Source: Gammaproteobacteria bacterium (GTDB lineage Bacteria > Pseudomonadota > Gammaproteobacteria > GCA-001735895). Taken from it: a DNA stretch of 64,000 nt. How positions within the stretch are numbered: the first letter of the stretch is position 1; every line of letters starts with the position of its first letter. Shown in pieces: positions 27,116-36,374 of the stretch. A program made the position numbers and the translations under genes. The notes beneath the pieces were generated by a model, which did no database searches, was not told the DNA's origin, and saw only the letters and a program-made list of their open reading frames with translations. The stretch lies in assembly GCA_024225395.1 (NCBI GenBank), contig JAAEMR010000088.1, positions 1-64,000 of the forward strand, written 5' to 3'.

Positions 27116-28717
27116 ATGAGTGAAGCGACTGCACATGATGATCATCACGATCATAAACCAACAGGCATAGGCCGATGGTTATTTAGTACCAACCATAAAG
27201 ATATTGGGACTATGTACCTGATTTTTGCGCTGGTAATGTTATTTCTGGGTGGTGCCAGTGCGATGGTTCTGCGTATGGAGCTGTTTATGCCTGGTATTCA
27301 GATAGTTGATCCTGATACCTACAATAATCTGCTGACAAATCATGCATTGATCATGGTGTTTGGTATGGTTATGCCAGCAGGTGCAGGTATGGCTAACTGG
27401 ATGATTCCGATGATGATCGGGGCTCCGGATATGGCTTTACCGCGATTGAATAACCTGAGCTTCTGGTTACTACCAATGGCTGGAACCATGTTAATTCTAT
27501 CCATGGTCATTTCTTATTTCCCTGGAACGGGTACTCCGGTTAATACAGGCTGGACGTTATATCCTCCATTGTCTGTGCAGTCAGGCATGGGTATGGATTT
27601 CCTGATTTTTACCGTTCACATCCTGGGTATCTCATCGATTCTTGCAGCTATTAACATTGTTACTACAATCGTTAATATGCGTGCTCCTGGCATGACCTGG
27701 TTCAAAATGCCTTTGTTTGTATGGTCATGGTTGTTCACTGGTTTATTATTAATTATGATCATGCCTGTTCTGGCGGGTGGCGTGACCATGTTATTGTTTG
27801 ATCGTCATTTCGGTACATCATTCTTTGATGCTGCTGGTGGTGGTGATCCGGTATTGTTCCAGCACCTGTTCTGGTTCTTTGGACATCCTGAAGTTTACGT
27901 TCTGCTGCTGCCTTCAATCGGTGTGCTGGGTTTGATTATTCCTACTTTCTCACGTAAGCCTCTGTTTGCTTATAAGCCACTGGTCTGGTTCATGGCCGCA
28001 TTGACCGCTCTGGGAATGGTTGTATGGGCTCATCATCAATACACTGTTGGTATGTCACTCGATGCGACGACCTATTTCATGATTGGTACGATATTGATTT
28101 CGATTCCGGTAGGTATGATGTTAATGAGCTTTATTTTCACCATGTGGCGTGGAGCGATGACATTTGAAACACCGATGTTATTTGGTATAGCGATTATTTT
28201 AATGTTCTCTTTTGCCGGCGTTACCGGCGTTATGCTGGCAGTGGTACCGGCTGATCTGCAATACCATGACTCCTATTTTGTGGTAGCTCACTTCCATTAT
28301 GCGCTGATCCCTGGGTCTGTATTTGGCCTGTATGCAGCGGTCTTTTACTGGTTGCCGAAATGGACGGGCAATATGTATAACGAAACTCAAGGTCAGATTT
28401 TCTTCTGGTGGACCACGTTGTCATTCAACCTGACGTTCTTCCCGCAGCATTTCTCAGGGCTTGCCGGCATGCCTCGCCGAATAGTTGATTATAGTCCTCA
28501 GTTTGCAGACTTTAACTATCTGTCCAGTGTGGGTGGGATGTTATTCGGTCTTTCACATTTGCTATTCCTTTACATCATTATCAAAACTATAAAAGGTGGC
28601 GAGAAAGCGCCTGCTAATCCATGGGAAGGTTCGCAAATTGGTACAACGGGTCTGGAATGGACTTTACCGTCTCCACCGCCGTTTCACAGTTTTAATACAC
28701 CACCCGCTATCAAATAG
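27116..28717 (+). CDS. coxA: cytochrome c oxidase subunit I
   Basis: The 533-residue polytopic protein has the CuB ligands in [14 protein letters not shown] and AHHQYTVG, heme ligands in [11 protein letters not shown], and the [14 protein letters not shown]-terminus. HPEVY and the conserved Tyr indicate the A1 family with a crosslinked His-Tyr. It reduces O2 to water and pumps protons. It lies 24 bp after coxB with a good ribosome binding site (CTGGAGAG). Confidence 0.98.
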   Translation: MSEATAHDDHHDHKPTGIGRWLFSTNHKDIGTMYLIFALVMLFLGGASAMVLRMELFMPGIQIVDPDTYNNLLTNHALIMVFGMVMPAGAGMANWMIPMMIGAPDMALPRLNNLSFWLLPMAGTMLILSMVISYFPGTGTPVNTGWTLYPPLSVQSGMGMDFLIFTVHILGISSILAAINIVTTIVNMRAPGMTWFKMPLFVWSWLFTGLLLIMIMPVLAGGVTMLLFDRHFGTSFFDAAGGGDPVLFQHLFWFFGHPEVYVLLLPSIGVLGLIIPTFSRKPLFAYKPLVWFMAALTALGMVVWAHHQYTVGMSLDATTYFMIGTILISIPVGMMLMSFIFTMWRGAMTFETPMLFGIAIILMFSFAGVTGVMLAVVPADLQYHDSYFVVAHFHYALIPGSVFGLYAAVFYWLPKWTGNMYNETQGQIFFWWTTLSFNLTFFPQHFSGLAGMPRRIVDYSPQFADFNYLSSVGGMLFGLSHLLFLYIIIKTIKGGEKAPANPWEGSQIGTTGLEWTLPSPPPFHSFNTPPAIK

Positions 28718-28724
28718 TAGCTAT

Positions 28725-28753
28725 GGGAGTGCGTCTTGATGAGACCTGCTCCC
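28725..28753 (+). other. hairpin between coxA and the small oxidase gene
   Basis: GGGAG (28725-28729) can pair with CTCCC (28749-28753) around an inner TCT/AGA, eight bases after the coxA stop. No T-run follows. It may protect the coxBA message or partly attenuate the downstream assembly genes. Confidence 0.35.
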
Positions 28754-28773
28754 TTAAATAAAAGGTTTAAATT

Positions 28774-28929
28774 ATGATGACTGAAAATATAACCGACGCC
28801 GAAATTTCTGATGCGGAAAAAAGGCTAAAAAGAAATAACATTATTGTTGCTGGCATCCTGAGTGCAATAGCATTAACCGGAATTCTGGTTCCACTTTTTT
28901 ATTACACGGGTTTAGTTGTTCCTCAATGA
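28774..28929 (+). CDS. 51-aa membrane protein of the cox operon
   Basis: ATG 28774 opens a 51-codon frame beginning MMTENITDAEISDAEKRLKR, followed by one membrane helix (NNIIVAGILSAIALTGILVP) and a short tail YYTGLVVPQ. Its TGA overlaps the ctaG start (ATGA), so translation is coupled. Small single-helix proteins are common at this position between coxA and ctaG in proteobacteria and are thought to help oxidase assembly. Topology and position are seen; function is inferred. Confidence 0.8.
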   Translation: MMTENITDAEISDAEKRLKRNNIIVAGILSAIALTGILVPLFYYTGLVVPQ

Positions 28930-29471
28930 GTTCAGAACAAGCACAACCCAAAGGTAAAAGGACTTCCTTAATGCTGGGTGGTCTAGGTATTGGCATGTTT
29001 GCTTTTGGCTTTGCTTTAGTGCCGTTGTATAACCTGGTTTGTTCAGTTGCCGGTATAAATGGCATTGCCACCAGTTCCACCAGGGCGGAGTTGGTATTGA
29101 CTGAAACGGATGTAAATCGTCTGGTCACGGTTGAATTTGATTCAACGCTTAATGCAGGTTTACCCTGGAAAATTGAAAAGCCGAAAGGAAAATTGAAAGT
29201 GCATCCCGGTGATCTGCATAATATAAGTTATCGTGCGACTAACCTGTCTGAAAAAACAATTCAGGTTCAGGCTATTCCGGGGATTACGCCCTGGCAGGCT
29301 ACAGAGTATTTTAATAAAACAGAATGCTTCTGTTTTGAAACACAAACTTTAGGTCCCGGGGAAAGTAGAGATATGAACTTGCAGTTCGTAGTGGATAGAG
29401 AATTGCCTGATAAATATCGTACGATCACATTATCCTATACATTTATGAATACCGATCGAACTAAGATTTAA
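28926..29471 (+). CDS. ctaG: cytochrome c oxidase assembly protein CtaG/Cox11
   Basis: The 181-residue protein has an N-terminal membrane anchor (LGGLGIGMFAFGFALVPLYNLVC) and a periplasmic Ig-like domain with the copper-binding motif ECFCFETQTL, and QFVVDRELPDKYRTITLSYTF. It delivers copper to CuB of subunit I. The start overlaps the stop of the 51-aa gene. Confidence 0.96.
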   Translation: MSSEQAQPKGKRTSLMLGGLGIGMFAFGFALVPLYNLVCSVAGINGIATSSTRAELVLTETDVNRLVTVEFDSTLNAGLPWKIEKPKGKLKVHPGDLHNISYRATNLSEKTIQVQAIPGITPWQATEYFNKTECFCFETQTLGPGESRDMNLQFVVDRELPDKYRTITLSYTFMNTDRTKI

Positions 29472-29525
29472 CATAATTTTTAAATACTGACAATAATTAT
29501 AAATACTGCAAAAAAGAGGAAAATC

Positions 29526-30413
29526 ATGACAAATACTGAATCATATTTTATTCCAGAACCGAGTCGTTGGCCGATTATTTCTGCCAGTAGCGTTTTTGTT
29601 CTGTTATTTGGTTTTATATTGATGATCAATGACGTAAGTGTTGGCTCAATGATTTTGACAGCTGGCTTCCTGATGATTGGCTATATATTTTTTGGCTGGT
29701 TTGGTGCGGTTATCGATGAGAACCTTAGGGGTAGTTACGGCCCTAATGTCAGTACCTCGTTTAGGCAGGGTATGTTCTGGTTTATTACTTCTGAAGTCTT
29801 TTTCTTCCTGACTTTTTTTGCCTGTCTGTATTATTTTCGGGGCATTGCCATTCCTTCTTTAAGTGGAGAAGGACATCAACCCATGTCCAATATTCTATGG
29901 GACGGGTTTCAGGATGTCTGGCCATTAGTTACCTTACCGGGTGACACTAATGTTGTTAGTGGAACAACCTATACACCTCCAAAAGAAGCGATGGGTGCTG
30001 GTGGAATTCCGTTATGGAATACCATCATCCTGTTGTCTTCGGGTGGAACTTTGACCTGGGCTCACTGGGGATTAAAGAAAGAAAGTAAAAACCAGCTGGT
30101 ACTGGGTCTAATGATGACAGTAGCACTGGGTTTGATCTTCTTTGGTTTTCAGGCTTATGAGTATTTTCACGCTTATACAGCAATGGATCTTAAGTTAACA
30201 TCAGGAATTTATGGTTCCACCTTTTACATGCTGACAGGTTTTCATGGTCTTCATGTCACTATCGGAACCATCATGCTGATAGTTATAACAATCCGTTCGA
30301 TGAAGGATCATTTTACTGAAGAAAACCATTTTGCGTTTGAAGCAGTTGCCTGGTACTGGCACTTTGTAGACGTGGTCTGGATTGGTTTATATTTCTTTGT
30401 TTACTGGTTGTAA
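29526..30413 (+). CDS. coxC: cytochrome c oxidase subunit III
   Basis: The 295-residue protein has seven membrane helices and family motifs: RQGMFWFITSEVFFFLTFFA, NTIILLSSGGTLTWAHWGL, TGFHGLHVTIGTIML and AVAWYWHFVDVVWI. It stabilises subunit I and its proton uptake path. It ends the structural operon and is followed by a clear intrinsic terminator. Confidence 0.97.
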   Translation: MTNTESYFIPEPSRWPIISASSVFVLLFGFILMINDVSVGSMILTAGFLMIGYIFFGWFGAVIDENLRGSYGPNVSTSFRQGMFWFITSEVFFFLTFFACLYYFRGIAIPSLSGEGHQPMSNILWDGFQDVWPLVTLPGDTNVVSGTTYTPPKEAMGAGGIPLWNTIILLSSGGTLTWAHWGLKKESKNQLVLGLMMTVALGLIFFGFQAYEYFHAYTAMDLKLTSGIYGSTFYMLTGFHGLHVTIGTIMLIVITIRSMKDHFTEENHFAFEAVAWYWHFVDVVWIGLYFFVYWL

Positions 30414-30444
30414 TTAAAAGTAAACAGGAAGTCGCTTTGTATTG

Positions 30445-30473
30445 AAAGCGCTTGGATTCAAGCGCTTTTTTTT
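30445..30473 (+). terminator. intrinsic terminator after coxC
   Basis: AAAGCGCTTG (30445-30454), loop GATT, and CAAGCGCTTT (30459-30468) form a perfect 10-bp stem continuing into a run of eight T. It lies about 30 bp after the coxC stop and ends the oxidase structural operon. Confidence 0.92.
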
Positions 30474-30645
30474 GTCTTAATATTAGTTATTGTTTTGACC
30501 ATGAAGAGCTAGAAAGAGAAACTGCAATATAGTATCGAAGCTTAATTTATTTAGCGCTTAAAGGGCTTTATTTAGATGCTTCTTTAAACCTGGTGATCTT
30601 CATGTGCTTCGTGGTAAGTTAATATTGATCATTTAGTTGAATGAT

Positions 30646-30846
30646 CTAGATTCCATGTGGTTTCAGATTGCCGGTGAAATAACCGATCAGCAGCAGGCAG
30701 ATCAGGCAAATTGAAAGTCCGACGCGAATGGTGAGTGATGTCACTATTCTATTTGAATTGCCTTTTTCTTTAGCGAGGAAAAAGGCACCGCTAATTAAAC
30801 TGATAATGATTAAAGCGAGATTGATGATAATGAGTGTCTTGAACAT
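30646..30846 (-). CDS. DUF2909 family twin-helix membrane protein
   Basis: The 66-residue protein has two membrane helices (FKTLIIINLALIIISLISGAF and LTIRVGLSICLICLLLIG) separated by a short charged loop (AKEKGNSNR). This is the DUF2909 pattern, often encoded in inverse orientation between coxC and the SURF1 gene. Function unknown; association with oxidase genes is known of the family. Confidence 0.8.
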   Translation of the reverse strand: MFKTLIIINLALIIISLISGAFFLAKEKGNSNRIVTSLTIRVGLSICLICLLLIGYFTGNLKPHGI

Positions 30847-30921
30847 GCGTGAAACAGTTAATAGTTAAGATGACATCTATTTTATCATGAAATGCTTTAA
30901 ACGATTAGGGTTGTACCTGTA

Positions 30922-31653
30922 GTGTTTTTTGGATTTCGATATATTTTTAATCCTTTAATGCTGTTTTTATTCCTGCTGTTTTTTGGAGTATTTAGCGCGT
31001 TATCGCTATGGCAGCTAAATCGAGTTTATGAAAAGCAGTCAACGGTGAAACAAATTGAGTTTGCTAATCAGCAGAAGCCACTGAGCTTTAAACAGTTAAC
31101 AGATGGAAGTGTTTTAGAGCATATTTTTTATCGGGCATCAGCTACTGGTCGATTTAATAGTGACAGTTGTTTTTTTGTAGAAAATGTTGTCATGGATGGT
31201 GAGCCAGGTATGTATGTGTATTGCCCGTTTGATCTTGATGATGAAAACCGATGGTTACTGGTCAATATGGGCTGGATAAAACGCGGTAAAAACAGACTGC
31301 AATTGCCTGAGTACCAGATTGATTCCGGAGCAGTAGTGATTGAAGGTTTTATTAAACAGCCTCGTTCAAAACCTGTGGTGACTTCAGGAGTGGATAAACC
31401 GAATACCGAGCATGAAAAGTTATGGGTATACTTTGATTTTGATAGCCTGAAGCAACAAAGCGGGCTGGACTTTTATCCCATCGAATTACAGTTAACATCA
31501 GATTTAAGTCATAACCTTCACAGGCAGTGGCCGCAATTTAAAGCGAAAACAGGCATGCATATAGGTTATGCAATTCACTGGGCTGCGTTTGCACTGGTGA
31601 CTCTAATTCTATTTATTAAATTTAACTTTAACAAAGCAAAACACGATGAATGA
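30922..31653 (+). CDS. SURF1 family oxidase assembly protein
   Basis: The 243-residue protein has membrane helices near each end and the SURF1 features: LSLWQLNRVYEKQ near the N-terminus, FVENVVMDGEPGMYVYCPF, LLVNMGWIKRG, and a C-terminal HIGYAIHWAAFALVTLILF. SURF1 proteins deliver heme a to subunit I. GTG start at 30922. The next gene overlaps its end by 8 bp, so the two are coupled. Confidence 0.92.
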   Translation: MFFGFRYIFNPLMLFLFLLFFGVFSALSLWQLNRVYEKQSTVKQIEFANQQKPLSFKQLTDGSVLEHIFYRASATGRFNSDSCFFVENVVMDGEPGMYVYCPFDLDDENRWLLVNMGWIKRGKNRLQLPEYQIDSGAVVIEGFIKQPRSKPVVTSGVDKPNTEHEKLWVYFDFDSLKQQSGLDFYPIELQLTSDLSHNLHRQWPQFKAKTGMHIGYAIHWAAFALVTLILFIKFNFNKAKHDE

Positions 31654-32254
31654 AAAAGTAAAAAAGGGTAGTTATGCACCGCTCTGGATATTGTTAGCGC
31701 TGAGTGCACTCCCTTACCTTGCCGGTACTTTGTACTATAAATATCGGGATGAGTTACCCCAGACCAGGACTTCCAATTACGGTACCTTGGTACAACCAGC
31801 CCGGGAAATAAAAGATGTACAACTACAGCTGTCTGATGGCTCGGATAAAGCTTTTGCTGAATACCAGAAAAAATGGTTAATGCTGTATATTCTGGATGAT
31901 AATTGCGATGAAGATTGTCTGAAAAATATCTATTATATGCGTCAGGTGCGGAAAGCGATGGCACAGGAACGATTTAGAATTAATAGATTATTGATTCTGG
32001 ATAGCGCGATGACTGATAAAAATCAGCTAGAAAAGATAAAAGAAAGCTATCCGGGGATGGATATAGCTACAGTCAGTGCGGAAACAAAGCAGCATTTTTA
32101 CTCTACAATTCAACAGGGTTCAGGTAGTATCTTTAAAAAAATCATGCTGGTTGACCCTTTTGGCAATTACATGATGGAATATTCACAGCTACCGGATCCG
32201 GAAAAGGTTCTTAAGGATATAAAGAGGTTACTGTCTATCTCAAGAATAGGTTAA
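31646..32254 (+). CDS. membrane-anchored thioredoxin-fold protein of the oxidase cluster (SCO-like)
   Basis: The 202-residue protein has one N-terminal membrane helix (PLWILLALSALPYLAGTLYY) and a soluble domain with WLMLYILDDNCDEDC, giving a CxxxC pair at Cys87 and Cys91 at the position of the Sco copper site. It lacks the usual Pro after the second Cys and an obvious C-terminal His ligand of true Sco proteins. Proteins of this type usually lie between SURF1 and ctaA or ctaB genes. Role in copper or thiol handling for CuA is inferred. Confidence 0.75.
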   Translation: MNEKVKKGSYAPLWILLALSALPYLAGTLYYKYRDELPQTRTSNYGTLVQPAREIKDVQLQLSDGSDKAFAEYQKKWLMLYILDDNCDEDCLKNIYYMRQVRKAMAQERFRINRLLILDSAMTDKNQLEKIKESYPGMDIATVSAETKQHFYSTIQQGSGSIFKKIMLVDPFGNYMMEYSQLPDPEKVLKDIKRLLSISRIG

Positions 32255-32270
32255 AGCTAAAATATAAATT

Positions 32271-33182
32271 ATGAATAAAACTAAAGTAAAAACTGACTTT
32301 TTGCCACACATCGGCGAATATTATCAACTGTGTAAACCCAAGGTGGTTTACCTGATTTTATTTACTGCGTTGGCAGGCATGTTGCTGTCTTCTCCAACCA
32401 TGGTAAGTGTCGATATCCTGTTTTTCGGATTATTAGGAATTGGGCTGGGTGCAGCATCAGGAGCGGCGATAAATCACTGGGTTGACCGTCGAATTGACAT
32501 CGTCATGGCGCGTACCAAAAACAGGCCTCTACCACAGGGTAATATCAGTTCTAAATCAGCGTTAATATTCGCCATTAGTTTAGGTGTTTTATCGATGGTG
32601 ATACTGGTTGCCTTTGTTAACACCATGACCGCCATATTAACGTTTATATCACTGGTTGGTTACGCCGTTGTCTACACCATGTTTCTAAAGCACAGTACTC
32701 CGCACAACATTGTACTGGGCGGTGCAGCTGGTGCGGCTCCACCGGTTTTGGGCTGGGTTGCGGTGACTAATGAACTGACTGTTGATGCGATGCTGTTATT
32801 CCTTATTATTTTTATCTGGACGCCTCCTCATTTCTGGGCACTGGCAATTAAACGCAAAGATGAATATAAGAAGGCAGGCGTGCCAATGTTACCTGTGACT
32901 CATGGTATCGCGTTTACCAAGCTGCATATCGTGTTGTACACCTTAATGTTGCTGGGCATTTCACTGCTGCCATTTGTCACGCAGATGAGCGGGTATTTAT
33001 ATCTTGCAGGATCTTTAGGGCTTGGACTTGGATTTTTGTACTACGCAATCAAGCTTTATCAATCGAAGGCCGATGAATATGCGATGAAAACCTTTGGCTA
33101 TTCTATTTTTTATCTAAGTGCATTATTTGCATTGTTGATTTCGGATCATTACTTACGAGAAATCATTCGAGCTTATATTTAA
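32271..33182 (+). CDS. cyoE: protoheme IX farnesyltransferase (heme O synthase)
   Basis: The 303-residue polytopic UbiA-family protein has the substrate motifs NHWVDRRIDIVMARTKNRPLP and YTMFLKHSTPHNIVLGGAAGA, and WTPPHFWALAIKRKDEY. It farnesylates heme B to heme O. It follows the SCO-like gene by 16 bp. ctaA (heme A synthase), which usually precedes it in such clusters, is absent here. Confidence 0.97.
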   Translation: MNKTKVKTDFLPHIGEYYQLCKPKVVYLILFTALAGMLLSSPTMVSVDILFFGLLGIGLGAASGAAINHWVDRRIDIVMARTKNRPLPQGNISSKSALIFAISLGVLSMVILVAFVNTMTAILTFISLVGYAVVYTMFLKHSTPHNIVLGGAAGAAPPVLGWVAVTNELTVDAMLLFLIIFIWTPPHFWALAIKRKDEYKKAGVPMLPVTHGIAFTKLHIVLYTLMLLGISLLPFVTQMSGYLYLAGSLGLGLGFLYYAIKLYQSKADEYAMKTFGYSIFYLSALFALLISDHYLREIIRAYI

Positions 33183-33205
33183 TAACTAACTTCACATGTT
33201 ATAAC

Positions 33206-33241
33206 GACCTGAAACCAGTAGTCGGTTTCAGGTCTGATTTT
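33206..33241. terminator. bidirectional terminator between cyoE and the ferritin-like gene
   Basis: GACCTGAAACC (33206-33216), a 7-nt loop and GGTTTCAGGTC (33224-33234) make a perfect 11-bp stem between two convergent genes. TGATTTTATT follows on the + strand. It probably ends transcripts from both sides. Confidence 0.85.
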
Positions 33242-33761
33242 ATTCCGGCATGTTTGGCGGATCCATATCATCACGTGTATTTCCCTTGTTTTGTTCCATT
33301 TCTGCTATCCAGTTCTTAAGTAATTCTACGTGCTCTGACTCTTCATCAGTAAACTCTGTAGCCAGCTTCCTTATTTCTTCGGATGGTGACTGTTCAGCGA
33401 TATGGGCATAAAAATCATGCCCGCGAATTTCATTGTGTAAGGCCAGTTGTAGAACCTTTACGGGCGTAATCTGATACTCAACGAATTCGAATGCCGTGGT
33501 TTCAGGACCTTCCGGGCTTTGCCATTCGAAATCCCAGCTGGCTACATTGGGTAATACCATGCCTTCGGCGTGTTCGATAATTTCAGATGCGTGTTTACCG
33601 CTGTATTCAGATAGTTTTCTAAACAGCTGCTCAACTTCCGGGTCATTATGCACTTGCATATTATCAGCCAGTTCTGTGTAACGATCAGATGATTCAATTT
33701 CCAGCAAATAGGCCAGCGCAAGAAAGGTTTCCAGGTCTTCAATAGATTCAGGTTTAATCAT
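33240..33761 (-). CDS. ferritin-like (rubrerythrin-type) diiron protein
   Basis: The 173-residue, mostly helical protein carries a four-helix-bundle diiron pattern: EIESSDRYTELAD, SGKHASEIIEHAEG, LHNEIRGHDFYAHIAE and DEESEHVELLKNW. It lacks a rubredoxin CxxC domain. Its ATG overlaps the korB stop (4 bp), so it is co-translated with the 2-oxoacid:ferredoxin oxidoreductase. Removing peroxide or oxygen near an oxygen-sensitive enzyme is a reasonable inference; the diiron residues are seen in the sequence. Confidence 0.83.
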   Translation of the reverse strand: MIKPESIEDLETFLALAYLLEIESSDRYTELADNMQVHNDPEVEQLFRKLSEYSGKHASEIIEHAEGMVLPNVASWDFEWQSPEGPETTAFEFVEYQITPVKVLQLALHNEIRGHDFYAHIAEQSPSEEIRKLATEFTDEESEHVELLKNWIAEMEQNKGNTRDDMDPPNMPE

Positions 33762-34579
33762 ACGACGAACTCCTCTTCGAATTGTTTAACAGAGGTCTGT
33801 GCAACTTCGGGTTTGTTCCATGTCGGGTAGTTGCTTTGAAAGATAAGACCACTGCTCATTCCATCATCAGTGTACAAACGGGTAGCTGCTTTGACCGGAT
33901 CATCGGTGGGTTCATGTGGAAATGCCTCCACCTGATGCTTCCACAACTTTTGTTCGGGACGAAAAGTAGGGCATGGGCTAAGCACCTGGATAAATGAAAA
34001 GCCGGGATGTTGAATGGCGGCAATAATGAGTTTGGTCATGCCATTTGGATCGCCGGAAAAAGCTCTGGCAATAAAACTTGCGCCGGATGCAAGAGCAATA
34101 GCTGCAGGCTGAAAAGGCCTCACACCGGTGCCATGTGGCGTTAATTTACTGGAAGCCCAGTCGGGTTGCGTTGTGGGGGATGCCTGACCTTTGGTCATGC
34201 CATAAACTTCGTTGTCCATCACGATATAAGTCATGTCCAGGTTGCGACGACAGGCATGTATAAAATGATTGCCTCCGATAGAAAATCCATCTCCGTCACC
34301 ACCTGATGCGATGACAGTTAACTCAGGTCGGGCTAACTTAAGCCCTGATGCAATCGGCAGAGCTCGTCCATGAATGCCATGAAAACCATAGCTACTAAAA
34401 TAAGCAGGTAAACGTGATGAGCAACCAATTCCAGATATAACAGCCAGGTCCTGTTTTGCCAGGTCGAGAAAAGCAAAGGCCTTGGTTAAGGCAGAAAGAA
34501 CTGCAAAGTCGCCACAACCCGGACACCATATCGGCTTTATGTCGGACTTGTAGGATTTTGCTTTAGCCAGGTTAGTCAT
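33758..34579 (-). CDS. korB: 2-oxoacid:ferredoxin oxidoreductase beta subunit
   Basis: The 273-residue TPP-binding subunit has IWCPGCGDFAVLSALTKAF, SGIGCSSRLP, HGRALPIASGLKLA, GDGDGFSIGGNHF and DNEVYGMTKGQASPT. The pattern fits 2-oxoglutarate:ferredoxin (KorB) enzymes, though pyruvate-specific relatives cannot be excluded. Start overlaps the alpha subunit stop by 4 bp. It decarboxylates a 2-oxoacid to acyl-CoA with reduction of ferredoxin; the Alvin-type ferredoxin at 47118 is a possible partner. Confidence 0.9.
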   Translation of the reverse strand: MTNLAKAKSYKSDIKPIWCPGCGDFAVLSALTKAFAFLDLAKQDLAVISGIGCSSRLPAYFSSYGFHGIHGRALPIASGLKLARPELTVIASGGDGDGFSIGGNHFIHACRRNLDMTYIVMDNEVYGMTKGQASPTTQPDWASSKLTPHGTGVRPFQPAAIALASGASFIARAFSGDPNGMTKLIIAAIQHPGFSFIQVLSPCPTFRPEQKLWKHQVEAFPHEPTDDPVKAATRLYTDDGMSSGLIFQSNYPTWNKPEVAQTSVKQFEEEFVV

Positions 34580-36318
34580 GATAATTCCCCTTTCAACAGC
34601 TGTACCGCATGAGTGATAGTGCCCGGTGTGATGGCAAGTGGACCTGGTTCAGCAAATACATTCACTTTATCTGGTAAAGTGTAGTGAGCTCGTAAATAGT
34701 GATAGAACTGCCTGGAATGACTTTGTTCGACAACCAGTAACCTGTTAACGCCTATCAGTTCCTTTTCCAGTGAATCAACTTGTGCAGGTGCCAGTAGGCG
34801 AATCGAAATGACCTTTACCGTTTGCCCGGTGAACTTTAGCCTTTGCGCAGCTTCCAGAACGGCAGCGGTACTGGAACCCCAGGTAATGATAGCGAGTTGA
34901 CCATCTCCATGAATATCAGCCCATTTTTCTCCAAACTCAAATAGATCTAACTTGCGCTGACGTTTATCCAGTTGGTCATGATGATCGGTGGCGATACTGG
35001 ATGGCTGCCCGGATGGTTTGTGTTCGAGACCGTCAGCCGTGTAACTACAGTCAGCGGTGCCGGGAATAGCCATAGGGGAAATACCGCTCTCTGTAATTGC
35101 ATAACGTTCAAAGACCTTATCTTTTTCTGGTTGGGCAACTTTACGAGCCATCGCCAAATCCGGCGATTCAGGCACCGGGGTGATGCAGCGGGACTGTCCC
35201 TGAAATTGATCGGTTAAAACTATGGCCGGAGTTTGCAATGCTTCAGCCAGTTGAACTGCCCATCGTGTGGTGTCGATGCAGTCAGTTATATTTTGTGGGG
35301 CGAGTACCAGGTGTGGTGCATCTCCGTGTAATCCATTCAGTGCGATATTCAAATCACTTTGTTCTGATTTAGTCGGGATACCGGTAGAAGGGCCACCACG
35401 AGTAACATTCACCACGATCAGGGGTATTTCACTGGCAACCGCCAGCCCGATACCTTCAGACATCAGGCTTAAACCTGGACCGGAAGTGGACGTCATCGAC
35501 ACAGTGCCACCAAAAGAAGCGCCGATCGCCATGTTAATGGAGGCAAGTTCATCTTCTGCCTGTAATAATGTTCCACCTATTTTTTCTATCCGGGGTGATA
35601 ACCATTCCAGTACCTCGGTAGCCGGTGTAATGGGGTAAGCAGCAACAAAACGCACACCACCCTGTAATGCCCCGAGCCCTGCTGCTTCATTGCCACTGAT
35701 ATTCCAACGAATTCCGGGTTCTGCCGCCATAAGTTGTGGACAGGGTAGTTTTCCCGGTAATTCATAATTAAAGCCTGTTTCAAAGCAATCGAGGGATGAT
35801 TTAATCGCTTCTTCGCCTTTTTTAACTAGAGTAGAACTTATGATATCGGTGGCTACCTCAGCCGGCATTTTCAGTAAAGCAGTGAGTAAGCCGACTGCAA
35901 CCATATTGATACGACCTCCGCTGACTGCACTGGCCATTTTCTTTAGCGGAACTTCTATAATTTTTGCACCTGACTGTTGTATGACTTCAGGAATCTCTCC
36001 GCTGGCAGGGTCTGTAATTATCAGGCTTTGACTGTCCAGAGGTATTTCTAGTGCAAAGCGGTCAGCATTTCGCCAGTCAAATGCAATTAACAGGTCGAAG
36101 CGGTCATCGGGGCAGAATACAGGTTGATCTGAAAGGCGTAATAAAGCGGCTGATTCACCACCTCGGATTTGTGGTCCGACTGAGCGACGCATAAAACCGT
36201 AGAGACTGTTTTTAGCGGCCTGTTGCAATAGCATATTACCGACGGTAATTGCTCCACTTCCACCTGAACCTGTGATGGCAATAGAATGGGTGCAGTTTTG
36301 CGTAGACATAGGCATCAA
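34576..36318 (-). CDS. korA: 2-oxoacid:ferredoxin oxidoreductase, fused gamma-alpha subunit
   Basis: The 580-residue protein fuses a gamma domain (about 1-190, with ITGSGGSGAITVGNMLL and RRSVGPQIRGGESAALLR) to an alpha domain (about 200-580, with AAYPITPATEVLEWLS, EDELASINMAIGASFGG and TSGPGLSLMSEGIGLA). This is the two-subunit KorAB type found in many bacteria. Candidate starts are TTG 36318 or ATG 36315/36309. First gene of a korA-korB-ferritin-like operon, preceded by an FNR/ANR-type site about 57 bp upstream. Confidence 0.9.
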   Translation of the reverse strand: MMPMSTQNCTHSIAITGSGGSGAITVGNMLLQQAAKNSLYGFMRRSVGPQIRGGESAALLRLSDQPVFCPDDRFDLLIAFDWRNADRFALEIPLDSQSLIITDPASGEIPEVIQQSGAKIIEVPLKKMASAVSGGRINMVAVGLLTALLKMPAEVATDIISSTLVKKGEEAIKSSLDCFETGFNYELPGKLPCPQLMAAEPGIRWNISGNEAAGLGALQGGVRFVAAYPITPATEVLEWLSPRIEKIGGTLLQAEDELASINMAIGASFGGTVSMTSTSGPGLSLMSEGIGLAVASEIPLIVVNVTRGGPSTGIPTKSEQSDLNIALNGLHGDAPHLVLAPQNITDCIDTTRWAVQLAEALQTPAIVLTDQFQGQSRCITPVPESPDLAMARKVAQPEKDKVFERYAITESGISPMAIPGTADCSYTADGLEHKPSGQPSSIATDHHDQLDKRQRKLDLFEFGEKWADIHGDGQLAIITWGSSTAAVLEAAQRLKFTGQTVKVISIRLLAPAQVDSLEKELIGVNRLLVVEQSHSRQFYHYLRAHYTLPDKVNVFAEPGPLAITPGTITHAVQLLKGELS

Positions 36319-36374
36319 TCCATAACATTTTTTTTATTGTTAATTTAACACTAGCATTTTTACTAGTGAAAGGA

